From positions 21,867-56,911 of the forward strand of contig JAPOTF010000154.1 in the NCBI GenBank assembly GCA_026709325.1: a DNA stretch of 35,045 nucleotides, in the 5' to 3' direction. The notes under the pieces were generated by a model. That model did no database searches and was not told the DNA's origin. It saw nothing but the letters and a program-made list of their open reading frames with translations. Shown piece after piece: positions 34,912-35,045 of the stretch. The position numbers and the translations under genes were made by a program. Each line of letters starts with the position of its first letter. The first letter of the stretch is position 1. Origin of the DNA: Roseovarius sp. (lineage in GTDB: Bacteria > Pseudomonadota > Alphaproteobacteria > Rhodobacterales > Rhodobacteraceae).

Positions 34912-35045
34912 GGCGTTTTGCGGGTTTCAGGCGCGCATGGGCGACTGTCCGGAGCGGCTGTCCGGTGCGGTTTTGAACGGTTTTGGCGGGGTTGAGGGTT
35001 GAAGCGGGTGACGATGCGCGGACGCGCCTTTGCCTCTACGGCCCG
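34912..35045. other. right-edge GC-rich sequence, no gene recognised
   Basis: Beyond the antitoxin the sequence is GC-rich and contains a short tandem repeat. An open plus-strand stretch at the very edge could be the start of another gene ('LKRVTMRGRAFASTA'), too short to judge. Confidence 0.3.
34945..34970. repeat. 13-bp tandem repeat, two copies
   Basis: CTGTCCGGAGCGG is followed directly by CTGTCCGGTGCGG, differing at one base. No function is known; it may be a trace of a nearby mobile-element end. Confidence 0.7.

Overview
The window looks like the chromosome of a GC-moderate alphaproteobacterium. The evidence is the FYDLN-acid (TIGR02300-type) protein next to a tRNA-Ala(GGC), the HTH plus alkyltransferase 'short Ada', the adenosine-kinase-like PfkB enzyme, and the LysR/TAXI-TRAP/AtuA layout. 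Genus cannot be fixed from the sequence alone. No complete mobile element, phage or CRISPR array is visible.

Layout. (1) 1-6.4 kb: a broken alpha/beta hydrolase at the left edge, then a LysR regulator divergent from a TAXI-TRAP uptake operon (binding protein, fused permease, AtuA-family protein, small AtuA-like partner). (2) 6.4-9.3 kb, minus strand: PanB-like gene, VanA-type Rieske oxygenase and phytanoyl-CoA dioxygenase, coupled like an operon; the first two are disrupted and the third is intact. (3) 9.3-17.7 kb: housekeeping and repair genes: tRNA-Ala, FYDLN-acid protein, YgjP-type metallopeptidase, a shattered GntR regulator, HIT protein, PfkB/adenosine kinase, endonuclease III, short Ada, OmpA-like lipoprotein and a second phytanoyl-CoA dioxygenase. 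(4) 17.7-22.7 kb: gene-poor, with an ankyrin-repeat protein and paaZ. (5) 22.7-26.5 kb: a Schlafen/AlbA_2-type protein with a C-terminal repeat region, a RidA protein with a structured-looking leader, and a frameshifted YafY/WYL regulator. (6) 26.5-33.9 kb: phenylacetate genes paaG-paaI-paaK (plus) converging on paaJ-paaA-paaB-paaC-paaD-paaE (minus). (7) 34.1-35 kb: a PrlF/YhaV-type toxin-antitoxin locus with a palindrome in its promoter and a frameshift in the antitoxin.

How the genes work together. PaaK makes phenylacetyl-CoA, PaaABCE (matured with PaaD) epoxidises the ring, PaaG isomerises it to the oxepin, PaaZ opens and oxidises it, and PaaJ performs the thiolytic steps; PaaI clears stalled CoA esters. 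PaaF, PaaH and a paa regulator are not in the window. The TRAP-AtuA operon should import and begin processing an unidentified organic acid.

The main anomaly is disabled genes: alpha/beta hydrolase, PanB-like, Rieske, GntR, YafY and the antitoxin all carry small indels, and the PanB-like gene also has a nonsense codon, while housekeeping and paa genes are intact. Together with several 0.35-0.85 kb stretches lacking recognisable genes, this suggests ongoing selective gene loss, although indel errors in the assembly cannot be excluded from sequence alone.
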